Origin: Halobellus captivus
GTDB taxonomy: Archaea > Halobacteriota > Halobacteria > Halobacteriales > Haloferacaceae
Direction of reading: 5' to 3'
DNA: 64,000 nucleotides
Assembly: GCF_007655485.1 (NCBI RefSeq)
Contig: NZ_VJXQ01000001.1
Coordinates: 505,452 to 569,451 of the forward strand
In this document: positions 17,662 through 25,875 of the stretch, piece by piece
How positions within the stretch are numbered: the first letter of the stretch is position 1
Layout of the letters: each line of letters opens with the position of its first letter
The notes under the pieces: generated by a model
Databases searched by the model: none
The model's input: only the letters and a program-made list of their open reading frames with translations
Told to the model about the DNA's origin: nothing
Translations under genes and position numbers: made by a program

Positions 17662-17693
17662 ATGGTTTTCAAACAGAAATATAGATCCGTCGG

Positions 17694-18884
17694 ATGACCG
17701 AGTTTATCGAGTTCGGCAGCAAGACGGCCGCCGACTCGGTACGCGAACAGTTCGAGGAACACCTCTGCTCGGTCGACGATGATAAACGGCTGAAAACAGT
17801 CGCGTTCACGTCCGACACGCCAGAGAGCGTGCTTCAACAGGCCGAAGCGCAGGCCCAAGAGACCCGCGCAGAGGACCGACAGGGGGCAGTGATGAGCGGC
17901 CCGCTGTCGGAGTCGACCCGAAAGAAGATCAAGAAGTTCGACGGGTTCAGCAAGACGAATACCACGATGTCGTGGCGGCGGGCGAAAGGCGTCTACCAGC
18001 GCGAAGGGCATCCTGAACGCTTCTTCGAGTCCATTTCGGCACTCGCCGACTACGACGACCCGAAGGAAGGCGCAGAGGCTGAGATTCGAGCCCGTCGCGA
18101 AGGGGCGGTGCAGCACGGCACGAACTCCATCTCCGGCGAGATGAACCGCGGCGAAGAGGACATTCAGGATGATCGGACGATCGCCGACGCCGCCCGCACG
18201 GTTCAGTCGGAGGGCTGCGACCACGCCCGCGACCACTGCGAGCACGGCGATTCGGAAGCCTGCGAGTTCCTTCAGGAAGCTTGCGGGTTCGACGAGGGCG
18301 AGGTAAACGAGCTGCTCACCGTCACCGATGGCGGCCGCGAGGAGATCGAGCGAGAGATTACCGGACAGGCAGCCGGAGCCCTGAAACGGTCCTGGCAGGG
18401 CTATCAGGGCGCGACGGCGGACCTTGCCGAAGCAATCGAACAGGTCGCCGAGAAATGGGAAAACGCTCAGCAGGCCGCGAAAGCGATCAACGCCGTTCGC
18501 GAGAAGCACGGGCAGGACCCGATCCACTTCGAGAAATTGGAAGGGGCGAACGCGAAGCTGCAAGACCTTCAGCGGACCACTGCGGCGGGCTGTCACGAGT
18601 GCCACGCCAACCACGAGGGGCACGAGCACCCGGACCACGAGAGAGAGCGCGAAGTCCTCGATATGGATGACCAGCAGACGCTCGGCGGCGATCGCGCCGA
18701 CGACCAGGCCCGCTTTGCAGGCGGCGAGACCGGCAACGTAGAGAGCGAAGTCGAGCAGCCAACCGAAAAGAATCCCGGTGGCCTCCGCGCCGATCAGCGC
18801 GAGGGGACCGGCGGCGAGACCACTACCCAGCAGTCCGTCCCTGACGAGTTCAACGTCGCTGAGGGCGGACAGGAGACACTATGA
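17694..18884 (+). CDS. Large acidic protein with Cys/His clusters, first gene of the late block
   Basis: A 396-residue hydrophilic protein of unknown function. It has two metal-site candidates: CDHARDHCEHGDSEAC with a further Cys (about residues 178-197) and CHECHANHEGHEH (about residues 300-313). A helical region rich in Ala, Gln and Glu (about 215-290) could form a coiled coil, and the last 70 residues are disordered and Gly/Gln-rich. It opens the structural operon, so a virion or assembly role is inferred. It is not similar to any replication protein I can recognise. Confidence 0.7.
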   Translation: MTEFIEFGSKTAADSVREQFEEHLCSVDDDKRLKTVAFTSDTPESVLQQAEAQAQETRAEDRQGAVMSGPLSESTRKKIKKFDGFSKTNTTMSWRRAKGVYQREGHPERFFESISALADYDDPKEGAEAEIRARREGAVQHGTNSISGEMNRGEEDIQDDRTIADAARTVQSEGCDHARDHCEHGDSEACEFLQEACGFDEGEVNELLTVTDGGREEIEREITGQAAGALKRSWQGYQGATADLAEAIEQVAEKWENAQQAAKAINAVREKHGQDPIHFEKLEGANAKLQDLQRTTAAGCHECHANHEGHEHPDHEREREVLDMDDQQTLGGDRADDQARFAGGETGNVESEVEQPTEKNPGGLRADQREGTGGETTTQQSVPDEFNVAEGGQETL

Positions 18885-19075
18885 GCAACGTTCAGACGAT
18901 TCACGAGAAGGACGAACAGGGCAGACAGATTACGCGGCGCGTCGTGACGATCGAGGACGCGACCGGCGAGGAGTTCACCCAAGAGTTCGAGGCCGGAGCG
19001 ACCGGGCACAAGTATCTCGGCGAGGGCGAACCGCCGGAAAGTGCCCTCGAAGCCCTACAGGAGTACGGAGAATGA
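18881..19075 (+). CDS. Small acidic hypothetical protein
   Basis: A 64-residue acidic protein without membrane segment or cysteine. It overlaps the previous stop by four bases and the next start by four bases. Function unknown. Confidence 0.6.
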   Translation: MSNVQTIHEKDEQGRQITRRVVTIEDATGEEFTQEFEAGATGHKYLGEGEPPESALEALQEYGE

Positions 19076-19266
19076 GCAACCGCTACATCGAGATCAACAA
19101 AGCCGATCTGACGCTGGCGCTGGCGTGGACCGCTGCGGTCCTCGCGTACTGGAGCTGGAAAGAGGCTTCTCAAGCGCGACACGCGGCGAGCCGCAACCTC
19201 GACCCCATCACCGTCAGCGGTGGCGAAGTAGAGAGCGACGTCGAGGAAGCACAGACCGATGAGTGA
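19072..19266 (+). CDS. Small single-helix membrane protein
   Basis: A 64-residue protein with one membrane helix (TLALAWTAAVLAYWSW) between a short charged N-terminus and an acidic C-terminus. In viruses with an inner membrane such proteins are often virion membrane components. That role is inferred from context. Confidence 0.6.
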   Translation: MSNRYIEINKADLTLALAWTAAVLAYWSWKEASQARHAASRNLDPITVSGGEVESDVEEAQTDE

Positions 19267-19870
19267 GAGCGATCGGTTCCCGACTCGCTGTCTCGTCGAG
19301 GACTGCGACCGCGGCCCCTTCGAGAGCAAAAAGGCCCTGATGGGCCACGTCAACGGGTCGGCAGCCCCCGGTCACGACTGGTCGGAGGTAAAAGACCAGC
19401 TCGAAGGGGGCGATCCGGGGGACGACGACCAAAGCAAAGCAGGGGACAGCTCCGGCGACGGCGAGACCAACAATCCGGGGGACGAAGAGGCAGCCGAAGG
19501 GAGCGAATCGGCCCCTGAAGGGGACGAGGAAGGGGAAGAAAACGACTCGGACGAAGATATGCCGACTGAAGAGGAGTACCAACAGCAGCACGACGGGGGC
19601 GACAAGGGAAGCAAAACAGGGGACGGCTCCAGCGACGGAGACCAAGACAACCAGGGGGGCGAGACCAACGGGTCGGCCCTCGCAGGGCTCCCGATGGACC
19701 CCAAGACCCTCGGAATGTTGCTGTTCGTGGCCTTCGTTCTGTGGGTCTCCTACCGCGCTCTCAGCGGATCCGGCGGCGACGACCAACCAACCGGGGGCGA
19801 CGGGGGAGGCGAACCAGGGGACGGCTCCGGCGACGGTGAGACCGAAATTCAGGGAGGACTGACCGGATGA
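19259..19870 (+). CDS. C2H2-like zinc finger, acidic spacer and membrane anchor
   Basis: A 203-residue protein in three parts. The N-terminal 40 residues carry a C2H2-like finger (CLVEDCDRGPFESKKALMGH, with a later His). The middle is a Gly/Asp/Glu-rich spacer. A membrane helix (GMLLFVAFVLWVSY) lies near residues 160-174, followed by a Gly-rich tail. Three copies of a GDGSGDGE-type block recur in the spacer and tail (from 19440, 19617 and 19815). Glycine is largely encoded by GGG, unlike the neighbours. It could tether DNA to the virion membrane; that is speculation. Confidence 0.65.
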   Translation: MSESDRFPTRCLVEDCDRGPFESKKALMGHVNGSAAPGHDWSEVKDQLEGGDPGDDDQSKAGDSSGDGETNNPGDEEAAEGSESAPEGDEEGEENDSDEDMPTEEEYQQQHDGGDKGSKTGDGSSDGDQDNQGGETNGSALAGLPMDPKTLGMLLFVAFVLWVSYRALSGSGGDDQPTGGDGGGEPGDGSGDGETEIQGGLTG

Positions 19871-20040
19871 TGGGCCGCGATATTGCCCCTCCGGCCCCCT
19901 GGTTCGAGGCAAAGAAGTGCCCCCACGACGGGTGCGACGAAACCCGGTTCACGTCCATCGGGATGGATCTGCACCTAATTCGAGACCACGAGAACCGCGG
20001 TCCTCGTGGAGTCCCTGAACAGGTGCGAGGTTCGGTATGA
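19867..20040 (+). CDS. Small C2H2 zinc-finger protein
   Basis: A 57-residue protein with one C2H2 finger (CPHDGCDETRF, then HLIRDH). It overlaps both neighbours by four bases. It resembles the N-terminal finger of the preceding gene, so the two may be related by duplication. Confidence 0.65.
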   Translation: MMGRDIAPPAPWFEAKKCPHDGCDETRFTSIGMDLHLIRDHENRGPRGVPEQVRGSV

Positions 20041-20195
20041 CCAAGCACGACGACTTTCTGATGGGTTTCGCAGTCGGAACCGCGGTTCTCAACATTATTG
20101 CCACGATGTTTGGCCCAATCGGGCGGCTGGCGTTGATGCTCGCAGTGTTGATTGGCCTGATTATTGGTTTGATGTGGGGTGCCTTCGATGACTGA
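20037..20195 (+). CDS. Very small membrane protein
   Basis: A 52-residue protein, almost entirely two membrane helices (residues about 8-25 and 30-48). It overlaps its neighbours. It is probably a virion membrane or assembly protein by context. Confidence 0.55.
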   Translation: MTKHDDFLMGFAVGTAVLNIIATMFGPIGRLALMLAVLIGLIIGLMWGAFDD

Positions 20196-20727
20196 CGCCG
20201 AAGCTGCGGACGCCGTCGACGAAGCGGCGGCCGACGCCGACCCGGACGCAGCGGAGCACGACAACGAGGAAGAGCCGCCGGAGATCGACGAGGAGGACCA
20301 GGCCGATCTCCCCGCGGACCTCGCAGCCGAAGCCGAAGAGGCAGCGGGCGCGGCCGCCGACCAGGAGGACGGCGATAGCGACGAATCGGACGAAGACGAC
20401 TCCGAGACCGACTCGTCGACGTCGACGTCGACGAGCAGCAGTGTCAAGGGAGACACGTACGGCGACCTCTACGCTCAGACGCTCGTCAGCGTCACGAACG
20501 CGGCGATCGAGGAGCACGGGAAGCCGGACGCCGAAAAGACCGACCTCGAAGCCGCGAAGCAGCTCGGGATCCCCGACCACGCGAACCGACTCGTCGACGA
20601 AATGGGGATCGGTCAGGAGATGCCGCCAGGACAGGCCTTGATGGCCTCCTCAGCTATCTTCGTTCTGATGAACGTCTCGGCGAAGACCGACCTACCGCAG
20701 CAGATGATGGGAGACCTCGAACTATGA
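20188..20727 (+). CDS. Acidic protein with hydrophobic C-terminal domain
   Basis: A 179-residue protein. The first 90 residues are an extremely acidic Ala/Asp/Glu tract ending in a Ser/Thr run. Residues about 95-179 form a folded part (TYGDLYAQTLVSVTNAAIEEHG), with a hydrophobic segment near 155-165. The ATG at 20188 is chosen over a GTG nine bases upstream. Function unknown; location before the ATPase suggests an assembly or virion role. Confidence 0.65.
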   Translation: MTDAEAADAVDEAAADADPDAAEHDNEEEPPEIDEEDQADLPADLAAEAEEAAGAAADQEDGDSDESDEDDSETDSSTSTSTSSSVKGDTYGDLYAQTLVSVTNAAIEEHGKPDAEKTDLEAAKQLGIPDHANRLVDEMGIGQEMPPGQALMASSAIFVLMNVSAKTDLPQQMMGDLEL

Positions 20728-21293
20728 TCGGAAAGGGAGCAATGGCGAAGCAGTTTATGAATCGGGTCGACGTCACCGAGTTAGGCGTGGTTCAGGCCCT
20801 CGCTGCCGGTCTCGCGGAAATCGAACGGGCGCAGGCCGACGCGCTGCGAGAGCTCGCCGACGCGCACGGCTTCGACGTCGACGTTCAAGAGCCCGATCCG
20901 GAGGAGCGAAAGCAGCTACTCCTCCGCGGGCTCGAAGCCGCGACCGAGGGCGACGCCGTCGAGTGGTGGCTTTCGGAGCGCTACGGTCACCGACTCGACG
21001 AACCAGAGAAGGCCGTCGAGTACGCGAAGATGGACGTCCACGAGTGGGAAGAGCAGATCGCCCGATGGTCGGAATTCTACCGCTCGAAAGGCTACGGCGG
21101 GGACGGAAGCGCCCGAGACCTCGCTTCGATGCACGTCAAGCAGACTTTCGGCGTCTCTATCGAATGGTTCGAGAACGCCGTGGTCGACCTCGATCGCGCC
21201 GAAGTGGTCCGACAGCTCCTCGCGGGCAACCTCGAATCGATCGAGTACGCGATCCGCGACGCGGCCGAACAGACGCCTCAGACGGCCGACTGA
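20724..21293 (+). CDS. Hypothetical helical protein preceding the packaging ATPase
   Basis: A 189-residue mostly helical, acidic protein with no recognised motif. It includes an amphipathic helix with WEEQIARWSEFYRSKGYG. Its stop shares a base with the ATPase start (TGATG), so the two are likely translated together. Confidence 0.6.
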   Translation: MIGKGAMAKQFMNRVDVTELGVVQALAAGLAEIERAQADALRELADAHGFDVDVQEPDPEERKQLLLRGLEAATEGDAVEWWLSERYGHRLDEPEKAVEYAKMDVHEWEEQIARWSEFYRSKGYGGDGSARDLASMHVKQTFGVSIEWFENAVVDLDRAEVVRQLLAGNLESIEYAIRDAAEQTPQTAD

Positions 21294-22084
21294 TGCACTT
21301 GCTGACTGCGGCTCAGAGTGGCTGGGGTAAGGGGTACTTCACCCAGTCCCTTTGCGAGCGGAACCTCCCCGAATACGACACGGCGGTTATTCTCGACTAC
21401 TCAGACGAATACCGCGGGCTCGTCGAGGCCGGATACGCAAAGTGGCACATCGGCGGCCCCATCGAACGCGGCTGGTCGGCGTCGAACTGGTCGACGTTCC
21501 TTGACGCGAACCCCCGCGTGGTGATCGCCCGGCACGACTCCCTTTCAGCGAGCGGCTGGCAGGATCTTGCCGCGTCGGTCGCGAAGTCGATACGCAGCCG
21601 CGAGGGAACCGTCCTGTTCGTGGTCGATGAAGCGCATTTCGTGATTCCGCAGAGCGAAGGCTTCCCAACCGTGCTGAAGGAACTCGCGACGACCGGGCGC
21701 GGCGAGGGCGTGAGCTACGTCGTTATCAGTCAACGACTCTCCGAGGTTGAAAAGACGGTTACGACGCAGATGCAGAGCCGTCTACTCGGCGGATTCGATG
21801 GAGACGATATCAGCCGCGTCTCGGACGTGGTCGACGGCTACCCTGCGGAGTTGCACAATCCACAGTCGGACCTCTCGCCCGGCCGTGTTCCCGACGAGCT
21901 GCTCCCCAACGATCGCGACCGGCCGGTGTCGGTGCAGCGCCACACCAACGACGCAGACAAGACGATCGGTTCCGAGTGGATCTATTCGGACAACTCGGGC
22001 GATCGGCGACGCATCGATACGCGGGGGATCGACCTCGACGCGCCACATTACAGCCCCGAGGGCGCAACCCTCGAAATCCCGTGA
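21293..22084 (+). CDS. Genome-packaging ATPase (HerA/FtsK-like)
   Basis: A 263-residue P-loop ATPase of the type used by internal-membrane icosahedral viruses to load DNA. The P-loop region is AAQSGWGKGYFTQ (residues 6-18), with Gly instead of the usual Ser/Thr after the lysine. Walker B is VLFVVDEAH (about 107-115), and a sensor/arginine-finger region GRGEGVSYVVISQR follows (135-148). The ATG at 21293 is supported by the P-loop position, as in short viral ATPases. It is flanked by structural genes. Confidence 0.85.
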   Translation: MHLLTAAQSGWGKGYFTQSLCERNLPEYDTAVILDYSDEYRGLVEAGYAKWHIGGPIERGWSASNWSTFLDANPRVVIARHDSLSASGWQDLAASVAKSIRSREGTVLFVVDEAHFVIPQSEGFPTVLKELATTGRGEGVSYVVISQRLSEVEKTVTTQMQSRLLGGFDGDDISRVSDVVDGYPAELHNPQSDLSPGRVPDELLPNDRDRPVSVQRHTNDADKTIGSEWIYSDNSGDRRRIDTRGIDLDAPHYSPEGATLEIP

Positions 22085-22254
22085 CTGAGAAGTATATCAG
22101 CCTGTACGGGGAGAAAGCAAGAGCGTTCGAGCGGGTCGCTGGGGAGTTCGGACCCGAAGGCGTCGACCCCTCGAATCCGGAGGTGGTGATGCGACTGATT
22201 GAGTTCTACGAGGAGCAGACGCAAACAGAGATCGAAGGCGGTCTAATGTCGTAG
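22081..22254 (+). CDS. Small hypothetical protein after the ATPase
   Basis: A 57-residue helical protein beginning with GTG that overlaps the ATPase stop. It is rich in Glu, with no Cys and no membrane segment. A 77-base gap follows before the next gene. Confidence 0.55.
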   Translation: MTEKYISLYGEKARAFERVAGEFGPEGVDPSNPEVVMRLIEFYEEQTQTEIEGGLMS

Positions 22255-22331
22255 TCCTTCTTTTTCATTCAATTCTCCCAAAATCCGTTTCGGTCGCCTA
22301 AGTCGTCAACGTCCGGCGTTCTGAGCGTAGT

Positions 22332-22613
22332 ATGGCAGAACTCAGCAACGCGACGGAAGCGGTTACAGACACGGACCTCTGGATGGAGGCCGGGATGGTC
22401 CTCGCCGGACTGGCTGGCTCCGTGGTCCTCAAAAACGGTATCGACTCCCGATTTGATCTCCCCGACGAACTGTATGGGGTAGTTGTTGCGGCCGGAGCGG
22501 CCGCGATGGGCTACACCAAGGTCTCTATCGGTGGGATGGGGTACACGGGCATCAAGGCGGCCGAACGAGTCGGCTTCAAGTCGACCGTCGAGAACGCCGG
22601 GAGCGGCAACTAA
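22332..22613 (+). CDS. Small virion membrane protein candidate (VP12-like)
   Basis: A 93-residue protein with two hydrophobic segments (about 20-36 and 48-68, rich in Gly/Ala), sitting immediately before the capsid genes. In SH1-like viruses a small membrane protein lies in this position, so a VP12-like role is inferred from size and synteny, not from a motif. Confidence 0.55.
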   Translation: MAELSNATEAVTDTDLWMEAGMVLAGLAGSVVLKNGIDSRFDLPDELYGVVVAAGAAAMGYTKVSIGGMGYTGIKAAERVGFKSTVENAGSGN

Positions 22614-22618
22614 GGCCT

Positions 22619-23095
22619 ATGCAGGACCTCAGCAACATCCACGAGTACGCAACTGAACTGACGAACACGACCGGTCAGGCCGACCCGATTCTGGCGTTCT
22701 CGCCGGATGAAGGGCTGCTCCTCGAGCTCATCAATCGGGCGACGCGGGGCAGTGCTCCGGGCATCCCGGTTTATATGGACCTTCGCGACTCCAACGACGA
22801 CCCGCTGCCGATCGGGACGTCCGTCCAGGTCGAGTTCGAGCGGCCTTCGGATCGGAACCGAAACGTCGTGAGCGAGGAGCGCGACAACATTCAGCCGTGG
22901 AACAACCTCTCGATTTCTCAGCAGCAGGACGAGGAGTTCGTCGATTCCGTCAAGATCCCGCTGCTCGGCAAGGCGCTCCAAGTCAGACACATCGACACCG
23001 TGTACGTCTCGATCGAGTCCTCGGCGCAAATCGACTGGTCCAACAGCCAGTTCTACATGGAGGGCTCGGCCGTGAACGAGCGGCCGCACAACTGA
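22619..23095 (+). CDS. Small major capsid protein candidate (VP7-like single beta-barrel)
   Basis: A 158-residue beta-rich protein without cysteines or membrane segment. Two adjacent beta-rich genes of about 160-240 codons directly downstream of a packaging ATPase are the signature of SH1/SNJ1-type viruses, whose capsid is built from two single beta-barrel proteins. I assign this one as the smaller subunit by length. It ends one base before the next start. Confidence 0.65.
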   Translation: MQDLSNIHEYATELTNTTGQADPILAFSPDEGLLLELINRATRGSAPGIPVYMDLRDSNDDPLPIGTSVQVEFERPSDRNRNVVSEERDNIQPWNNLSISQQQDEEFVDSVKIPLLGKALQVRHIDTVYVSIESSAQIDWSNSQFYMEGSAVNERPHN

Positions 23096-23096
23096 G

Positions 23097-23819
23097 ATGG
23101 TCTCTCAACAGATTCTCAACCGTCTGGCAAACGTCAAAACCAGCCGGGAAACGCTCAAGCGCGGTGATTTCGAGGAGAAGGCCCACGCGGGCGGCTCGGG
23201 CGAGTCCGTAATCCTCGAATATCAGGCGGATCAACCGATCGCACTACGGCCGGGTGTGCCGTATCGCATCGTTCCGGTCGCTCGGGAATCCTTTACGAGC
23301 GACGGTAGCGGCACGCAGCAGACGTTTACGCTCTCACACAACCTCATCGACTCCGACGTTTCGGATGATGTTGTGCTCTACGTCGACGGAGCGATTACGC
23401 AGCCGGATTCGATCGATTACGCGAACGATTCTTTCGACTACACAGACGATGGCACCAACCAGGACCTCACGGTCTACTACGTGGCGGCAACGCAGGCTTC
23501 GGTGAAACTCAAGAAGGTGGCTCCGGGCGGTTCGAACTCTGAGTCCCTCGTCGAGCACGACGCGGCACTCATCAACCGACGCGACCCGAACCGCGACCCG
23601 AACACGTTCAGTTTCAACGCCAGCCCGCTTCAGGGGACAGTGCCGAAAAACTGGTCCCTGCAATGGACTGTCGACGGTCCATTCAACGCGGGGCGCGACC
23701 CGGCCACCGACCCGGCCCCGGTGAATATGCTGGTGTCCGTCCCGATCAACCGGTCGACCGTCTCGGACATCAAAGGACTCGCCAGCGAGGTTAGCGAAGA
23801 CTCCTCGGACCGGGTCTAA
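23097..23819 (+). CDS. Large major capsid protein candidate (VP4-like) with inserted tower domain
   Basis: A 240-residue beta-rich protein. Residues about 66-131 (SDGSGTQQTFTLSH to LTVYYVA) read as a separate domain resembling fibre/receptor-binding modules of the type DGSGTxxTFTL-x-VLYVDG. The flanking parts (IALRPGVPYRIVPVAR and the C-terminal third) would form the capsid barrel. In related viruses the larger capsid protein carries a surface tower, which fits. Assignment rests on synteny with the ATPase and the small capsid gene. Confidence 0.68.
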   Translation: MVSQQILNRLANVKTSRETLKRGDFEEKAHAGGSGESVILEYQADQPIALRPGVPYRIVPVARESFTSDGSGTQQTFTLSHNLIDSDVSDDVVLYVDGAITQPDSIDYANDSFDYTDDGTNQDLTVYYVAATQASVKLKKVAPGGSNSESLVEHDAALINRRDPNRDPNTFSFNASPLQGTVPKNWSLQWTVDGPFNAGRDPATDPAPVNMLVSVPINRSTVSDIKGLASEVSEDSSDRV

Positions 23820-23825
23820 CCGCCT

Positions 23826-24128
23826 ATGCAGGGCGGTCTCGTAGCTCCGACGGAGGACGCACAGGTAACGACTACGGCGGCCGGTGGTGCTCCTCCGAGT
23901 GCTACCGGATCGCCCGCGCTTCCCGACACGGCACAGACGCAGAGTCAGCCGCCGGGCGTCGGTCCAGGTGTCGCGGCCAGTGTCGCGACGGCCGATCTCG
24001 GCGAGATGGTCCTGTGGGACCGGCTGCTCGCGGGCACGTCGTGGTCTCGCAGAGACATTGAACTCGGCCTACAGGTCGTCTCTACGGCGATCCTGCTATT
24101 CTGGGTCATCAACGAGGTGCAGCGATGA
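23826..24128 (+). CDS. Membrane-anchored structural protein candidate
   Basis: A 100-residue protein with a Pro/Thr/Gln-rich, probably disordered first 55 residues and a C-terminal membrane helix (LQVVSTAILLFWVI). It directly follows the capsid genes, so it probably links capsid and membrane. Its stop overlaps the start of the next tiny gene. Confidence 0.6.
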   Translation: MQGGLVAPTEDAQVTTTAAGGAPPSATGSPALPDTAQTQSQPPGVGPGVAASVATADLGEMVLWDRLLAGTSWSRRDIELGLQVVSTAILLFWVINEVQR

Positions 24129-24214
24129 AAACCGACAAGGAAACCGAACAGATGAGCGCCGACGAGCGGAAGCACCACGCACGCGAGGCGGCGGGAGTTT
24201 CCCCCGATGAGTAG
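24125..24214 (+). CDS. Tiny hypothetical protein
   Basis: A 29-residue charged peptide (Lys, Glu, Asp, His) whose start overlaps the preceding stop and whose end overlaps the following gene by eight bases. The overlaps suggest it is translated; no function can be given. Confidence 0.4.
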   Translation: MKTDKETEQMSADERKHHAREAAGVSPDE

Positions 24215-24536
24215 CAGCGAGTGGATCCCGGTCAACGAGTTGATCGGCGAGGAGATTAAGAGCGGGCAGAAAGCGACGTTCACGTTCGAGCCGGACGCGA
24301 GCGGTATGCAGGTCGACGTGATCGCCGCGTCGAAGTACAAGGGCCTGACCTACGAGGTCGAAGTGGACGGCGACGTTCGTTTTGGCCCCGCTCCAGCTCC
24401 CCCAACTGACATTGACGACCTGAGCACGACTCACAACCCGCGGATGCCGGTTAATCGACGGCTCGTGATTACGGTGCGGAACCCGTCGGCAAACGATCGG
24501 TTCGTCTTCGCCCAGGTTCGGGGGGTCGAGCAGTAA
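24207..24536 (+). CDS. Beta-rich structural protein candidate
   Basis: A 109-residue protein of alternating hydrophobic strands (KATFTFEPDA, YEVEVDGDVRFG, RRLVITVRNP), with a Pro-rich loop in the middle. It looks like a small beta-sandwich, such as a spike or vertex component. It overlaps the next gene by one base (TAATG). Confidence 0.6.
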   Translation: MSSSEWIPVNELIGEEIKSGQKATFTFEPDASGMQVDVIAASKYKGLTYEVEVDGDVRFGPAPAPPTDIDDLSTTHNPRMPVNRRLVITVRNPSANDRFVFAQVRGVEQ

Positions 24537-24874
24537 TGCCAGCCGAAACCGAATCAGAGGTTGGGACGATCGAAGGCCTAAGAGCCGATCAATTCGAACT
24601 GCAAAACCCCGCAGGAGACATCAGTGGCGGCGTTGAGCAAGAAATCGGCGACGTCTCATCGTTCACGCTTTACCTCGACGTCGCGGCCGCGGTCGACGTG
24701 ACTGTGGAACTATCGCCGAATGGCGGAGACGATTGGTTCGAGGTAACGGAGAGCCCGGTTAAATTTGCAGCCGCCGGTCAGGACGCTGTACACATCGAGT
24801 ACAATGCCGACCGAGTGAGGCTCAAGGGATCGAACACCGAGAACGTGAAAGCGATCGTTCGAGAGGTGGTCTAA
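24536..24874 (+). CDS. Beta-rich structural protein candidate
   Basis: A 112-residue acidic beta-rich protein (SSFTLYLDVAAAVDVTVELSP), similar in size and strand pattern to the preceding gene. It is probably a vertex or spike protein by context. No enzymatic motif. Confidence 0.6.
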   Translation: MPAETESEVGTIEGLRADQFELQNPAGDISGGVEQEIGDVSSFTLYLDVAAAVDVTVELSPNGGDDWFEVTESPVKFAAAGQDAVHIEYNADRVRLKGSNTENVKAIVREVV

Positions 24875-24875
24875 G

Positions 24876-25802
24876 ATGTCCAGAATGCCCAAGACGGGTA
24901 ACTCGGCAGAAGATATCGAGGATATCATCGGCGCAACCCTCGGCTACGGCCTCGAATATAACGATCCAGACGGCATCATCACAATGACGCGGGAGGGGCC
25001 GAATCCCTACGACAAAGCGCAAACGTTCGCGGAGTCTGACCTGACAGTCTCGCTCGTAAGTAACACCCAAGTAACGAACCAGAGCGTCGAACTCGGGACC
25101 ACACAGGGCACCGGGTCGGGATGGGGTGTCGACACCGGCAATCAGACCGACCGGAGCGCGAGACAAGGAATGCGCTTCAATCCAAACAAGGATCTGGCCG
25201 GTATTCACGCCTCCCTTTCCGGTTCCACGGAGGCAGATACGGTTTATATCTACGACCGAGACGCTTCTGAGTACGTCGTTAACGGGATGAGCGTGACGCA
25301 GGGCGGCGAGTTCGACATTTACGCGGACCTCACCGCGGGAACGTCGTACAATCTACTGGCCGACGCGGGGGGCGCAACTTACAACGACGTCGTTGGGGAC
25401 GGTGGTGTATTCCCACGCAGTACCACGGACATCGACCTCGACGGCTACGGCGGCGCAGACTACGCGATCAACTTCGACTCGCTGAATGCTATCACATACG
25501 ACATGGCTGGGCAGGTAAATCTCGAATGGCCGTATCCCACCGACGTCTACGAGTGGGACGTTGCCACGTTCACAACAAGCCCTGATGGCGAGAGTGTTGA
25601 CGTCTATATCGCCTATTCAACCGATGGCGGGTCTTCGTGGAACCGCACCAACAGCGGCAACCCAGTAATTCGGAATTACTCGCTCGCGAACGATCCGAAC
25701 ATCTCAGCGGGTGATGATGTGCGTATGGAGGTCGAACTAAGCCGGGCAGACAAAGCGAACAATCCGACACTTGACTCCGCATACCGGAGTTGGAGATTGT
25801 GA
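24876..25802 (+). CDS. Spike/fibre-like protein candidate
   Basis: A 308-residue Ser/Thr/Asn/Gly-rich beta protein with a short N-terminal helix. Segments such as DTVYIYDRD, VDVYIAYSTDGGSSW and the closing LDSAYRSWRL resemble sandwich modules of receptor-binding proteins. There is no membrane segment, so it would be attached through partners. It is a likely host-recognition protein, by composition and position only. Confidence 0.6.
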   Translation: MSRMPKTGNSAEDIEDIIGATLGYGLEYNDPDGIITMTREGPNPYDKAQTFAESDLTVSLVSNTQVTNQSVELGTTQGTGSGWGVDTGNQTDRSARQGMRFNPNKDLAGIHASLSGSTEADTVYIYDRDASEYVVNGMSVTQGGEFDIYADLTAGTSYNLLADAGGATYNDVVGDGGVFPRSTTDIDLDGYGGADYAINFDSLNAITYDMAGQVNLEWPYPTDVYEWDVATFTTSPDGESVDVYIAYSTDGGSSWNRTNSGNPVIRNYSLANDPNISAGDDVRMEVELSRADKANNPTLDSAYRSWRL

Positions 25803-25875
25803 GAATATCGCACTTTGATGGCCTGTAAGGGCGAGAAACAAGCAGACACCACACAAAACAAGGAACTCAATCACG

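Noticed and set aside
17604-18638. A 344-codon minus-strand open frame
   Set aside because: It is the antisense shadow of the plus-strand gene at 17694. High-GC codons keep the opposite strand open, and the protein has no coherent domain pattern.
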